Source: an uncultured Sutterella sp. (GTDB taxonomy: Bacteria > Pseudomonadota > Gammaproteobacteria > Burkholderiales > Burkholderiaceae_F). Taken from it: a DNA stretch of 14,730 nt. The position numbers were made by a program, and so were the translations under genes. Under the pieces are notes generated by a model. That model was not told where the DNA came from and made no database searches. It worked only from the letters and a program-made list of their open reading frames with translations. Shown piece by piece: positions 1-7,269 of the stretch (its first letter is position 1; every line of letters begins with the position of its first letter). The stretch spans positions 1 through 14,730 of the forward strand of contig CAKQKT010000043.1 in assembly GCA_934249275.1 (NCBI GenBank). Direction: 5' to 3'.

Positions 1-325
1 AGTTCACAAGAAGCTTCAGTCCGGGCTTGCAGCAGTTGAGCCCGGAACCGATATCCGAAATGATCCTGTCGCAGCCAAGAAGCTTCAGCCTCTGAACCTG
101 TCTGTCCAAATCGTCTTTCTGCCCGTGCGAAGAGACTCTGGCATAACCGACAACCATACGTCCGGACGTCGTTTCTTGGGTCTGCTCTTGCTCACAGACT
201 TCGAATCGTCTGTGCCCTCCGAGAGTTCGGCAGCATTGAAGCTTGCCTTGTGCGCACCATCGACGAATGGTGCTCGGACTCACGCCGTACTGACGGGCAA
301 TATGACCTATCGATTGCAATGTCAT
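1..325 (-). CDS. tnpA: IS607-family transposase TnpA (serine recombinase), partial
   Basis: This is the N-terminal 108 residues of a MerR-type helix-turn-helix fused to a serine recombinase domain, the arrangement of IS607 transposases; the C-terminus runs off the left edge. The helix-turn-helix lies at residues 5-24 (core YGVSPSTIRRW), followed by LGGHRRF near residue 35. The catalytic domain begins about residue 57 with VVGYARVSS, where S65 or S66 is the expected nucleophile, then QKDDLDRQV (69-77) and the family hallmark SDIGSGLN (90-97). The ATG at 323-325 is preceded by a perfect GGAGG (331-335) with 5-base spacing, which fixes the start. The enzyme would cut and rejoin DNA at the element ends through a covalent phosphoserine. 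IS607 elements usually carry tnpB after tnpA, which would lie left of the window. Family assignment is firm; activity cannot be judged from a partial gene. Confidence 0.9.
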   Translation of the reverse strand, partial: MTLQSIGHIARQYGVSPSTIRRWCAQGKLQCCRTLGGHRRFEVCEQEQTQETTSGRMVVGYARVSSHGQKDDLDRQVQRLKLLGCDRIISDIGSGLNCCKPGLKLLVN

Positions 326-399
326 GTTGACCTCCGTTTAGAAAGGGAGCCCTCATTGTCAGCATGACAGATTTGAGAGATTTATGTTTTACTAGTAAA
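1..399 (-). mobile_element. IS607-family insertion sequence, one end only
   Basis: The transposase gene ends its upstream side at 325, and the element should end shortly beyond it. The sequence stays AT-rich up to about 399 and then turns abruptly GC-rich inside a codon run that matches the GltD family (KALMAEGR from about 397 on). A perfect 12-base palindrome, TTTACTAGTAAA, sits at 388-399 on this boundary. IS607 elements lack terminal inverted repeats and target duplications, so the exact end cannot be read here. The boundary is placed by base composition and by where homology to the neighbouring protein family begins. The element's other end lies outside the window. Confidence 0.6.
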
Positions 400-1515
400 G
401 CCCTGATGGCCGAAGGCCGAGCGGCCGAGGCCGGGCGTCTTTTGATCAAGTCGGGCGCTGCGCCCGACATCTGCGGCCGCATCTGTCCGCAGGAGCGTCT
501 CTGCGAAGGCGCATGCTCGCTCGGCCGTTCGGGCGAGCCCGTGGCGATCGGCGCCGTCGAGCGTGCGGTAGCCGATGCGGCGCTTGCGCGTGGGGCGAGG
601 CTTGAGCGTCGCCGTCCGAAGCGCCGCGCATCCGTGGCGGTTATCGGCGCCGGTCCCGCAGGCCTTGCCTGCGCCGACATGCTCGCAAGGCTCGGCGCCC
701 GCGTGACCGTTGTGGACGCTCATGAATCAGCGGGCGGACTGCTTTCCCACGGCATCCCGGCCTTCAAGCTCAACGGCGGCGTTCTCGAAAAGCGCCTGGC
801 CGTTCTCCAAAAGGCGGGCGTGACATTCAGGCTCGGAGAAAAGGCGGATGCCGGACTCTGTGCGCAAAACGATACCGTCTTCGCGGCAACGGGCGCCGGC
901 CGTCCCGTCATGCCGGCCTTTGCCGCCAAGGCGAGGACCGGACTCGTCGATGCGCTTTCCTTCCTTCGAGATAACGGCAGAGGGCCGGTTGGCAAGTCGG
1001 AATATGAAGGACGCCGGGTCGTCGTGCTCGGCGGCGGCGATACGGCCGTCGACTGCGCCCGCACGGCCGTGAGGCAGGGCGCCTCTGAGACGATTTTGGC
1101 CTGCCGCCGACTCGTGGAGGACCTCAGGGCCTCCGTGCGAGAGGTGCGGCATGCGCGCGAAGAGGGTGTCGAATTCCTAACGCAGGTGGCGCCTGTGGAT
1201 GTTCTGGTCGATGAAGCCGGTGCGCTCAAGGGGCTCGTCCTTGAAGATGTGAGGACGGGCGAGAGAACGACGGTTGAAACGACGCGTGCGGTGGTGGCTT
1301 TCGGACAGAGGTGCGAGCGCCTCGAGTGGCTTGCCGTCGAAGGCGTCGCCTACGACGAGGACAACCGTATTCTTGTCGATGCGGAAGGCCACACGGCTGC
1401 GCCGAAGATCTGGGCGGGCGGCGATGCCGTCAGAGGTCCCGCGCTGGCGGTTGACGCCGTGGCCGACGGACGAAGGGCCGCGCTCTCGATTGCGCGCGCG
1501 ACGGGCCTGCTGTAA
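364..1515 (+). CDS. GltD-like FAD/NAD(P)H oxidoreductase, N-terminally truncated
   Basis: This 383-residue flavoprotein belongs to the glutamate synthase small-subunit family, which moves electrons between NAD(P)H, FAD and iron-sulfur partners. It keeps the second half of the N-terminal cluster domain (C37-x3-C41-x5-C47-x3-C51, in ICGRICPQERLCEGAC), an FAD-binding GAGPAG (95-100), GIPAFKL (130-136), an NAD(P)-binding GGGDTAVDC (223-231) and the closing AGGDAVRGPA (351-360). The family normally has about 40-50 further residues in front, carrying another group of cysteines (CxxCxxxCPxGIDIP). Those are absent, and the first 10-12 codons are AT-rich sequence that looks IS-derived. The ATG at 364 has only a distant AAGGGAG (343-349); ATG 406 is an alternative. 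It lies 28 bases ahead of the four-cluster ferredoxin and is probably cotranscribed. It may be a disrupted gene rather than a working one. Family certain, function uncertain. Confidence 0.8.
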   Translation: MTDLRDLCFTSKALMAEGRAAEAGRLLIKSGAAPDICGRICPQERLCEGACSLGRSGEPVAIGAVERAVADAALARGARLERRRPKRRASVAVIGAGPAGLACADMLARLGARVTVVDAHESAGGLLSHGIPAFKLNGGVLEKRLAVLQKAGVTFRLGEKADAGLCAQNDTVFAATGAGRPVMPAFAAKARTGLVDALSFLRDNGRGPVGKSEYEGRRVVVLGGGDTAVDCARTAVRQGASETILACRRLVEDLRASVREVRHAREEGVEFLTQVAPVDVLVDEAGALKGLVLEDVRTGERTTVETTRAVVAFGQRCERLEWLAVEGVAYDEDNRILVDAEGHTAAPKIWAGGDAVRGPALAVDAVADGRRAALSIARATGLL

Positions 1516-1543
1516 AACGAAGAAGAAATGACCGGAGGAACAA

Positions 1544-2662
1544 ATGCCAGTTTTTGACGACATGATGGCGGCGGCCCGAGGCGGGGAGGCGCTCGAAGGC
1601 GCGCCCGCCGGCACGCCCGTGCTTGCCTCGCGCCGATGCGTGCGGATGCTTCATCAGGCCTCGGCGTGCCTGAAGTGCGCCGAAGCGTGTCCCGCTCATG
1701 CCCTTTCGGTGAAGCCCGGAAGTGTTGCAGTTGATGCGTCCTCCTGCACGGGGTGCGGGGCCTGCGCGGCGGCTTGTCCGGCCGAGGCGCTCTACATGCG
1801 CGCGCCGGGCGTCGAGCAGTCCGAGGCCTTTCTCGAACGAGCAAGGACTGCCGAGACGCTTTCGATTGCCTGCGAAGAGGCTGCGAAGGATGCGCGCCGC
1901 ATGGCCGACCTTAAGACGGCATGCCTTGAGACGATGGACATGTCGCTTCTGGCTGTGCTCGCGGCCGAAAGGGCCGGAGAGAAGTTCGAGCTCCATTTCA
2001 TTCACGGCGCCTGCGAACGCAGCGCCTGCCTGAATCCGTTGAAGCATGCGGAAGGCTGGAAAAAGACCTTCTCCCTCGTGGCGCCCGAAGCGAAGGTCGA
2101 AATCCATTCGGCGCCCAAATCCGTTGATTCGAGCCGCCAGTTCTGGGGCCGGCTTCTCAAGAAGGCCGAGATCGACGTCAAGCCCGACGTTCCCTTTGAC
2201 GAGGCGTCGCTCGCCTGGCTTGAAAGCGTTCCGCTTCGTACCGTGCCGCCCGCATGCGGACGCTGGCTTGATGCGCTCGGAAGGCTGCGGGAAAAGAAGT
2301 CCGAAGCCTTTGATGCCCTTCTGGATGCGCCGGGACGCCCCGTCTTGACGGCGCCCAAAATCGACTGCGACGCCTGCACGGCCTGCGGACTCTGTCCGAC
2401 CGTGTGTCCGGCCGCTGCGCTTGAGGAGCAGAAGGCAAACGGTTTCACGCTCATGAAGGTGACGGCCGCGAAATGCATCGGATGCGGGCTATGTGCCGAC
2501 ATCTGCTTCAGAAATGCCGTGAAATTGCTGCCTGTGAAGCACCCCGCCGAGGCCTTGGATGAATGGCCCGTGGTGATTTTCGCCAAACGTGCCGAGGCGG
2601 CGGACGCCGTCTGGGAGGACAAGCTCAAGACGATGATCAATGCGCCCGTCTATCGCACCTGA
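1544..2662 (+). CDS. four-cluster [4Fe-4S] ferredoxin-like protein
   Basis: This soluble 372-residue protein has no signal peptide and two ferredoxin-like domains at opposite ends. The N-terminal pair uses C42-x2-C45-x3-C49-P, with C32 as a possible fourth ligand, and C68-x2-C71-x2-C74-x3-C78-P. The C-terminal pair is C278-x2-C281-x2-C284-x3-C288-P and C311-x2-C314-x2-C317-x3-C321. Between them, residues about 105-240 include LKTACLETMDMSLL and GACERSACL, a pattern reminiscent of MvhD-type iron-sulfur subunits (Cys-containing strand, then helix, then G-x-C-x3-C); that resemblance is my inference. The start is set by GGAGG at 1534-1538, 5 bases before the ATG. It follows the GltD-like gene by 28 bases, and together they resemble a split version of AegA-type fusions of ferredoxin and GltD domains. 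The likely role is cytosolic electron transfer; the physiological partner is unknown. A strong terminator follows at 2695. Confidence 0.8.
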   Translation: MPVFDDMMAAARGGEALEGAPAGTPVLASRRCVRMLHQASACLKCAEACPAHALSVKPGSVAVDASSCTGCGACAAACPAEALYMRAPGVEQSEAFLERARTAETLSIACEEAAKDARRMADLKTACLETMDMSLLAVLAAERAGEKFELHFIHGACERSACLNPLKHAEGWKKTFSLVAPEAKVEIHSAPKSVDSSRQFWGRLLKKAEIDVKPDVPFDEASLAWLESVPLRTVPPACGRWLDALGRLREKKSEAFDALLDAPGRPVLTAPKIDCDACTACGLCPTVCPAAALEEQKANGFTLMKVTAAKCIGCGLCADICFRNAVKLLPVKHPAEALDEWPVVIFAKRAEAADAVWEDKLKTMINAPVYRT

Positions 2663-2694
2663 GGGCGGCTGACGGTTGATTCGGACAAGGACGA

Positions 2695-2728
2695 AAACGG
2701 GCTCCGGCGATGATGCCGGAGCCCGTTT
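2695..2728. terminator. bidirectional rho-independent terminator
   Basis: A perfect 14-bp stem (2695-2708 with 2715-2728) encloses a 6-base loop, GATGAT. The stem is GC-rich in the middle and begins with AAA and ends with TTT, so it can work on both strands. It lies between the convergent ends of the ferredoxin gene (stop at 2662) and the reductase operon (stop at 2761). Confidence 0.9.
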
Positions 2729-2760
2729 CTTGGCTCAATCGGTCAGGCGGAATCTCAGAA

Positions 2761-3633
2761 TCAGAAGATGATCGGATCGTAGACGCCTGCGAAGAGGACG
2801 GATGCGCGGAGGAGGAGCGCGCCGAGGATGGCTGCGGAGCCCGCCGCGAGCTTCATGGAGTCGGACTTCACGAAGCCGAGCGCAAACGGAACCGCCAGGC
2901 CGAGTCCGACGGCGCCGCCCCAGAAGAGCATGCTGTTGGCGCCCGAGACGAGGGACCGGGCGCCCGCGACGGCGCCGGGCGTGCCGGTGGCAAGCGCAAC
3001 GTGCACGAAGGCAAAGAGAACGAAGGCTTCGCCGAGATGCGCGAGCGTGGCGGTCGTGCCGGTCCAGGCCGCGTGCGGGAGCTTGCCGCGGGCTTCGAGG
3101 ATTTCGATGAGGCCTACGGCGCAGGAGAGGCCCGATGCGATCCAGAGGACGGGCAGAACGGCCGTGTTCCAGAGCGCAACGCCTGCCGCTTGCGTGAGGA
3201 GAAAGCCCGAGTAGGCCGTCGCCGCAAAGCCGAGCGCCGCATTGAAGAGCAGGATGCCGCGGTTGTTGAGAATCGCCTCGGCTTTTTCAGACGGCTTCCA
3301 TGCCAGGAGCAGCTGCAGGCAGCAGGCGATGCAGAGCACGGCCAGAAGGCAGATGCCGATGAACATCCAGCTGCCGCCGTTGAAGCGGCCGGTGAAGATC
3401 GACTTCAAAAGCGCCATCGGCAGGTTGAGCATGCGGCCGAGATGCGACACGACGAAGAGCGTGCCGATGATCGCGCCCGCAGTGCTCGCCAGAAGCACGA
3501 GCTTCGAGCGCACCCAGTAGTTGAGGAAGAGGCCCATGCCTGCAAGGCCGATGAACCAGAGGAAGATGGCGATGGTCCAGCCCCAGTGGGCGGTCGAGGC
3601 CTGTTCGGTCAGAAGGGCAAATTCATAGGTCAT
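2761..3633 (-). CDS. NrfD/PsrC-type membrane anchor subunit of molybdopterin reductase
   Basis: This 290-residue, highly hydrophobic protein has about eight predicted membrane helices. It would take electrons from the quinol pool and pass them to the adjoining ferredoxin-like subunit. NrfD-family features include an early HWGW followed by a Gly-rich helix, GGSWMFIGI near residue 86, LNNRGILLFNAALGF and YSGFLLTQ in the centre, and a final LLRASVLFAG. The length is usual for this family and close to DmsC; the central NRG...YSGFLL block points to NrfD/PsrC rather than DmsC. Its ATG overlaps the stop codon of the upstream gene (ATGA, 3630-3633), so translation is probably coupled. It is the last gene of the three-gene operon, 33 bases before the shared terminator. 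Confidence 0.85.
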   Translation of the reverse strand: MTYEFALLTEQASTAHWGWTIAIFLWFIGLAGMGLFLNYWVRSKLVLLASTAGAIIGTLFVVSHLGRMLNLPMALLKSIFTGRFNGGSWMFIGICLLAVLCIACCLQLLLAWKPSEKAEAILNNRGILLFNAALGFAATAYSGFLLTQAAGVALWNTAVLPVLWIASGLSCAVGLIEILEARGKLPHAAWTGTTATLAHLGEAFVLFAFVHVALATGTPGAVAGARSLVSGANSMLFWGGAVGLGLAVPFALGFVKSDSMKLAAGSAAILGALLLRASVLFAGVYDPIIF

Positions 3634-4217
3634 TTGGTCACCACCACGTAGAAGTTGGGTTTCGTGCCCTTGTGAGGCAGGAGCTTTTCGGTCTTGGACA
3701 CGGCGATGCGCTTTGAGATCGCGCTTTCCGGATCATTGACGTTGCCGAACGCGCGGGCCGAGACCGGGCAGGCGGCCACGCAGGCCGGGCTTTTGCCCGC
3801 CTTGACGAGCGCTTCGCAGCCTTCGCCCATGCACTTCATCGGCACGCCCGTGTCGGGATGCGTCCAGCGAACGTCGTACGGGCAGGAGGCTACGCAGTAG
3901 CTGCAGCCCACGCAGAGCGATTCGTCGGTCTTGATGAGGCCCGTTTCGGGATCGCGCCAGTTGGCGCCGAAAGGGCAGGTCTTGACGCAGGGCGCGTCCG
4001 AGCAGTGCTGGCACTGCACGAGAAGCATGGCCGGGCGCTTCGCGCGCTCGAGCGTGATGCGGCGGATGTTCGAGCCGAGCCAGTGGTGGCCCGGAATGTC
4101 GCGCTCGACAAGCTCCGGGTGGTTGGTTTCAAGGCATGCCGTGATGCATGCGCTGCATCCGATGCAGCGGGTCGCATCGAAGAGATGCGCCATCTGAACG
4201 TTGTCTTTCTTCGTCAT
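3630..4217 (-). CDS. DmsB/PsrB/TtrB-type four-cluster iron-sulfur subunit
   Basis: This 195-residue electron-transfer subunit shuttles electrons between the membrane anchor and the catalytic subunit. Sixteen cysteines fall into the four groups typical of this family: C18/C21/C24/C28, C69/C72/C77/C81, C102/C105/C108/C112 and C129/C134/C146/C150. There is no signal peptide, which fits proteins of this type that are exported in complex with a Tat-targeted catalytic subunit. The gene begins 3 bases after the stop of the catalytic gene, with AAGGGAG inside the end of that gene as ribosome binding site, and overlaps the anchor gene by 4 bases. The length matches PsrB/PhsB/NrfC-type proteins. Family is certain; the substrate of the complex is not set by this subunit. 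Confidence 0.92.
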   Translation of the reverse strand: MTKKDNVQMAHLFDATRCIGCSACITACLETNHPELVERDIPGHHWLGSNIRRITLERAKRPAMLLVQCQHCSDAPCVKTCPFGANWRDPETGLIKTDESLCVGCSYCVASCPYDVRWTHPDTGVPMKCMGEGCEALVKAGKSPACVAACPVSARAFGNVNDPESAISKRIAVSKTEKLLPHKGTKPNFYVVVTK

Positions 4218-4220
4218 GAC

Positions 4221-6806
4221 TTACGCTCCCTTGCCGATGCGGCGGACGCGCACCGAAACGTTGTTGTTGAGGTTGCCGCAGGCGACCTGGCTGATGCCGG
4301 CGGAGAGCCACTGGGTGTTGAGGCCTTCGCGGACCCATTCATAGGCCGGCAGAAGCTTCTTCGTGCGAACGCCGGCGGAGAAGCCGTAGGAGAAGAGCAC
4401 GCCGGCCATCACGCGGTTCGTGACCGTGACGGCAGAGACGCCCTTGACGCCTGTGTCGAGGCCTTCGCATTCGATCATGTCGCCCGTCTCGATGCCGAGG
4501 CGTTCGGCGTCGACCGGATTCATCCAGATCGTGCGGTCGCCCGTGTACTTGGACGGAAAGGTGAACATCGCAAGACCCGAGCAGGAGGCGCCGTTCTTGC
4601 CGGAGACGATGATGAATTCGTCGGACACGGGCTTCGGAGCCTTGTAGGACTTCGTGGGCGCGTATTCCGGCAGCGGCATGATGCCCTGAGCCGTCTTGGC
4701 GCCGAGAACATAGAAGCTCACGAGTTCGGCCTTGCCGGTGGGCGTCCAGAGCGGCGCGCGGTAGGTGAAGGTCTCGTAGGGCTTCAGGGTCACGAGTGCG
4801 CAGCCCTTTTCCTCGACGTCCTTCGCAATGCGGTCGCCGAGGCCCGGCTTGGCATTGTTCTTGCCGGCGATGAACTTCGCCCAGGCCTTGTTCATCAGGC
4901 CTTCGTTGAACCACTTGAGCCATTCGGCGCGGGTCTTGATTTCGGCCGTGTATCCGGCACGCGCGGCGCGTTCCGGATACATGCGGCGGAGGATTTCAAG
5001 AAGCTGCCAGATGTCGTGGCGGGCTTCGACGCCTTCGGGCGGATCGATCGTGGAGTCGGACTTCTGGACCCAGCCGTCTCGGGCGTAGGAAACGCCAAGG
5101 TATTCCGGGTTTTCAAGGAAGTAGGTCGACGGCAGCACGTAGTCGGTCCAGTCGTTCGATTCGCTCGGCAGAAGGTCCTGCGAGATGACGAGCTCGAGCG
5201 ACTTGAAGGCTTCGATGAGGCGCGCGGAATTGGCTTCGCGATGGAACATCGCGGAGCCCGTCATGATGAGGGCGCGCACCGGATAGGGCTTGCCGGTCTT
5301 CATGGCTTCGAAGGTCGAGGAGAGCGTGCCGATGCCTTCCGGGAAGAACATCTTGTCGAGCGGCTTGCACGGCGCGACCTCCCAGGTTTCGCCCGTGGGG
5401 CCGGAGCACTTCGTGCCGGCCTTCTTGACGCCGACGCCGCCGAAGCCGCCGCCCTGCGTGCGGATGAGGCCGCCTTCGCGGTCGAATCGTCCGGTCAGGA
5501 GGTTGAGAATGTTCTGAAGCGCAAAGCCTTCGACGTCGTTGCCGTTGCGGCTCGAATACCAGCCGTCGTCGCAGACGCCCTTGAGACGGAAGAAGTCGCG
5601 GGCGATTTCAACGATGCGGGCCGCCGGCACACCGGTGAGGGCGGCAACGGCGTCGGGCGCATATTTGGCGTTCACGTCGGAGAAGGCCTGAAGGACCGTC
5701 TTGGCGGCCACGCGCTCGCCGGAGAGAAGCGTCACTTCACCCTGCCAGAAGAGCGCCGGGCGGACGTCCGGGCTTTCGTCATAGGCGACGGGCTGGTTCT
5801 TGTCGTTGAGCTTGAGGCCCATGAAGGCGACGCCGCTCGTGCGTTCGTCAATGACGGCAAAGGCGCGCTTGCGGCCGTTTGCGCGAATGTCGGCCTCGGT
5901 GATCGGCGTGCGGTCGTCGCGAACGAGATAAGGAGCGTTCGTGTGTGCGCGCATCCATTCGAAGTCGGCGAGCTTTTCCTTGAGGCCGACGTGGATGAGG
6001 CCGTGGAGGAAGGCCGCGTCGACGCCCGGCTTGATGGGCACCCATTCGGATTCGGCCAGTGCGCCTTCGGGCATGCGCGGGTCGACGAAGACGAGGCGGG
6101 CGCCGCGGTTGCGGGCTTCGGCAACCTGAGCAAACGAGCCGGCAGCGCAGTTGAGCGTGCGGCCGACGAGGAGCAGATAGTTGACGTGGGCGTAGTCGGG
6201 GTCGACCGCGGCAACGCCGGCGGTGTTCGGACCGAAGACCATGCGGCGGGCAAGAGAGGAGGCCGAATTGCAGGTCGAGGAGTGGTTCACGACGTTCGGC
6301 GTGCCGAGCGTGTGGGCAAACCAGTTCTGGGAGCCCGTGAAGCTGTGGCTCGTCAGCATGACCGCGCGTTCGCCGTCACGCTCGACGATCGTCTTGAGCT
6401 TGGCTGCGATTTCCGTCAGCGCCTTATCCCAGGAGATTTCCTCGAATTCGCCGGATCCGCGCTCGCCCTTGCGCTTCAGAGGCTTCTTGATGCGCATCGG
6501 GTGGTTCCAGACCCACATCGTCTGTGCGCCTCGGCCGCAGTAGCCGCGCTGAGGATGGTCGGGATTGGGCATGATGCGCACGGTCGCGCGGGAGGCGGGC
6601 TCGCCTTCACGGCGCATGGCAAGCAGCCCGCAGCGGGCGCCGCACATGCAGCAGGCGACGGGATGAGCCGTCCAGCCGTCGGCCTTCATGGCGTCGACTT
6701 CAGCCTTGACGGCGGCCCAGGAAAAGCCCGAGGCCGCAGCGCCCGCAGCCGCAGCGCCGATGAGCGTGCGACGCGAGATGCCCGGCAGGTGTTCGCTGGT
6801 CTTCAT
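4221..6806 (-). CDS. Tat-exported molybdopterin oxidoreductase, catalytic subunit (PsrA/PhsA/ArrA-like)
   Basis: This 861-residue DMSO-reductase-superfamily enzyme carries a bis-molybdopterin guanine dinucleotide cofactor and reduces a terminal acceptor in the periplasm. The N-terminus has a twin-arginine signal (SRRTLIG, residues 11-17, then an Ala-rich segment). A [4Fe-4S] motif follows: C52-x2-C55-x3-C59 and C90 in RGYCGRG. NHSSTCNSAS (174-183) places C179 as the likely molybdenum ligand, as in polysulfide, thiosulfate and arsenate reductases, rather than Ser as in DmsA. FVDPRMPE (240-247) and a C-terminal molydopterin-binding domain (from about residue 690) complete the fold. It is longer than PhsA (about 760) and shorter than TtrA (over 1000). 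The start is supported by GGAG 6 bases upstream. It heads the three-gene operon. The substrate cannot be named from sequence alone; a sulfur compound or arsenate is most plausible. Confidence 0.88.
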   Translation of the reverse strand: MKTSEHLPGISRRTLIGAAAAGAAASGFSWAAVKAEVDAMKADGWTAHPVACCMCGARCGLLAMRREGEPASRATVRIMPNPDHPQRGYCGRGAQTMWVWNHPMRIKKPLKRKGERGSGEFEEISWDKALTEIAAKLKTIVERDGERAVMLTSHSFTGSQNWFAHTLGTPNVVNHSSTCNSASSLARRMVFGPNTAGVAAVDPDYAHVNYLLLVGRTLNCAAGSFAQVAEARNRGARLVFVDPRMPEGALAESEWVPIKPGVDAAFLHGLIHVGLKEKLADFEWMRAHTNAPYLVRDDRTPITEADIRANGRKRAFAVIDERTSGVAFMGLKLNDKNQPVAYDESPDVRPALFWQGEVTLLSGERVAAKTVLQAFSDVNAKYAPDAVAALTGVPAARIVEIARDFFRLKGVCDDGWYSSRNGNDVEGFALQNILNLLTGRFDREGGLIRTQGGGFGGVGVKKAGTKCSGPTGETWEVAPCKPLDKMFFPEGIGTLSSTFEAMKTGKPYPVRALIMTGSAMFHREANSARLIEAFKSLELVISQDLLPSESNDWTDYVLPSTYFLENPEYLGVSYARDGWVQKSDSTIDPPEGVEARHDIWQLLEILRRMYPERAARAGYTAEIKTRAEWLKWFNEGLMNKAWAKFIAGKNNAKPGLGDRIAKDVEEKGCALVTLKPYETFTYRAPLWTPTGKAELVSFYVLGAKTAQGIMPLPEYAPTKSYKAPKPVSDEFIIVSGKNGASCSGLAMFTFPSKYTGDRTIWMNPVDAERLGIETGDMIECEGLDTGVKGVSAVTVTNRVMAGVLFSYGFSAGVRTKKLLPAYEWVREGLNTQWLSAGISQVACGNLNNNVSVRVRRIGKGA

Positions 6807-6981
6807 AGATCTCTCCGATTTCGAGTAGTGGGTCGATGGCTGAAGGAGCCCGGTTGTTCGGCTCTCTTCCGCCTTGTCAACAGCATCGCAGGGCGGCGCT
6901 GCGTAAATACTGCGTGAAGTCCCTATAACCTCAAATGAATAGCGCCTGCGCTTTTGACGTCCGGACGGATGGAAACGCCGA

Positions 6982-7045
6982 CGAACGGCATCGTTCGGCG
7001 ATATCGCGGAATGTCGGCTGGATCATTCGGAGTTATCGCCGAATG
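6982..7045. promoter_or_regulatory. operator-like dyad cluster with CRTTCGG half-sites
   Basis: Dyad A (6994-7011) is TTCGGCGATATCGCGGAA, nearly palindromic. Dyad B (7024-7045) has arms CATTCGG and CCGAATG around 8 bases. Their centres (7002.5 and 7034.5) are 32 bp apart, close to three helical turns. A further CGAACG-GCAT-CGTTCG dyad (6982-6997) overlaps A. Repeated half-sites with helical phasing suggest binding by a dimeric regulator of the reductase operon starting at 6806. The regulator is unknown and its gene is not in the window. Confidence 0.5.
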
Positions 7046-7059
7046 TTGATTACGATTAA
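7046..7059. promoter_or_regulatory. FNR/ANR-like box
   Basis: TTGAT-TACG-ATTAA matches the FNR consensus TTGAT-N4-ATCAA with one mismatch and directly abuts the dyad cluster. Oxygen-responsive control would fit an anaerobic reductase. However, it is about 240 bases from the start codon and roughly 136 from the candidate -10 start site, which is not a classical activating position. Confidence 0.4.
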
Positions 7060-7206
7060 GATGGCAGCGAATGAGAAACTGTTTTGCGATAGATATTGTC
7101 TATGTACATGGAATTTTAGAGGCAAATATGGCCGTAGACAGCCTGTTTGCGGGTTTTTACACGCAAAATATTCTGATGAAACGAAGAATGTTCTGGTGTA
7201 CAGGTC

Positions 7207-7240
7207 AAAAAAGGGCCTCGGCGCCGAAGCTGCCGAGGCC
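7207..7240 (-). terminator. rho-independent terminator of the TDT transporter gene
   Basis: On the minus strand a 9-bp stem GGCCTCGGC/GCCGAGGCC (7232-7240 with 7214-7222) with a 9-base loop is followed by a run of six T (plus 7207-7212). It sits 30 bases after the transporter stop and separates that gene from the reductase operon, which runs in the same direction. Confidence 0.9.
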
Positions 7241-7269
7241 AAAGGTGGAAGTATTGGAGTCTTGACGGC

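Larger units (their letters stand above)
6807..7206. other. 400-bp control region upstream of the reductase operon
   Basis: I see no convincing gene here. Bases 6807-6960 are leader and candidate promoter for the minus-strand reductase: TTATAG on the minus strand (plus 6923-6928) could be a -10 with no good -35, as expected for an activator-dependent promoter. AGCGC-CT-GCGCT (6941-6952) is a short dyad. Bases 6982-7059 hold the repeated dyads and FNR-like box listed separately. Bases 7060-7206 are AT-rich with nothing I can identify. Confidence 0.45.

Noticed and set aside
8..91. Repeated AAGAAGCTTCAG within the transposase gene
   Set aside because: Both copies encode Leu-Lys-Leu-Leu in the recombinase domain; a coincidence of codon use rather than an element repeat.
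158..169. Palindrome ACGTCCGGACGT, 11 bases of which recur at 6957-6967 upstream of the reductase
   Set aside because: The first copy lies inside transposase coding sequence and the second does not coincide with the dyad cluster; likely chance in GC-rich DNA.
2710..3651. Plus-strand open frame of about 313 codons opposite the NrfD-type gene
   Set aside because: Highly charged, low-complexity product opposite a well-formed membrane protein; it starts within the terminator hairpin.
3858..6917. Plus-strand open frame of about 1,019 codons opposite the molybdopterin subunit
   Set aside because: It is antisense to a gene with clear cofactor and signal motifs. Its Arg/Ala/Val/Asp/Gly-heavy composition is what the GC-rich codon pattern of the real gene produces on the other strand.
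7071..7265. Short plus-strand open frame in the region right of the operator cluster
   Set aside because: It runs through the transporter's terminator hairpin and has no convincing ribosome binding site.
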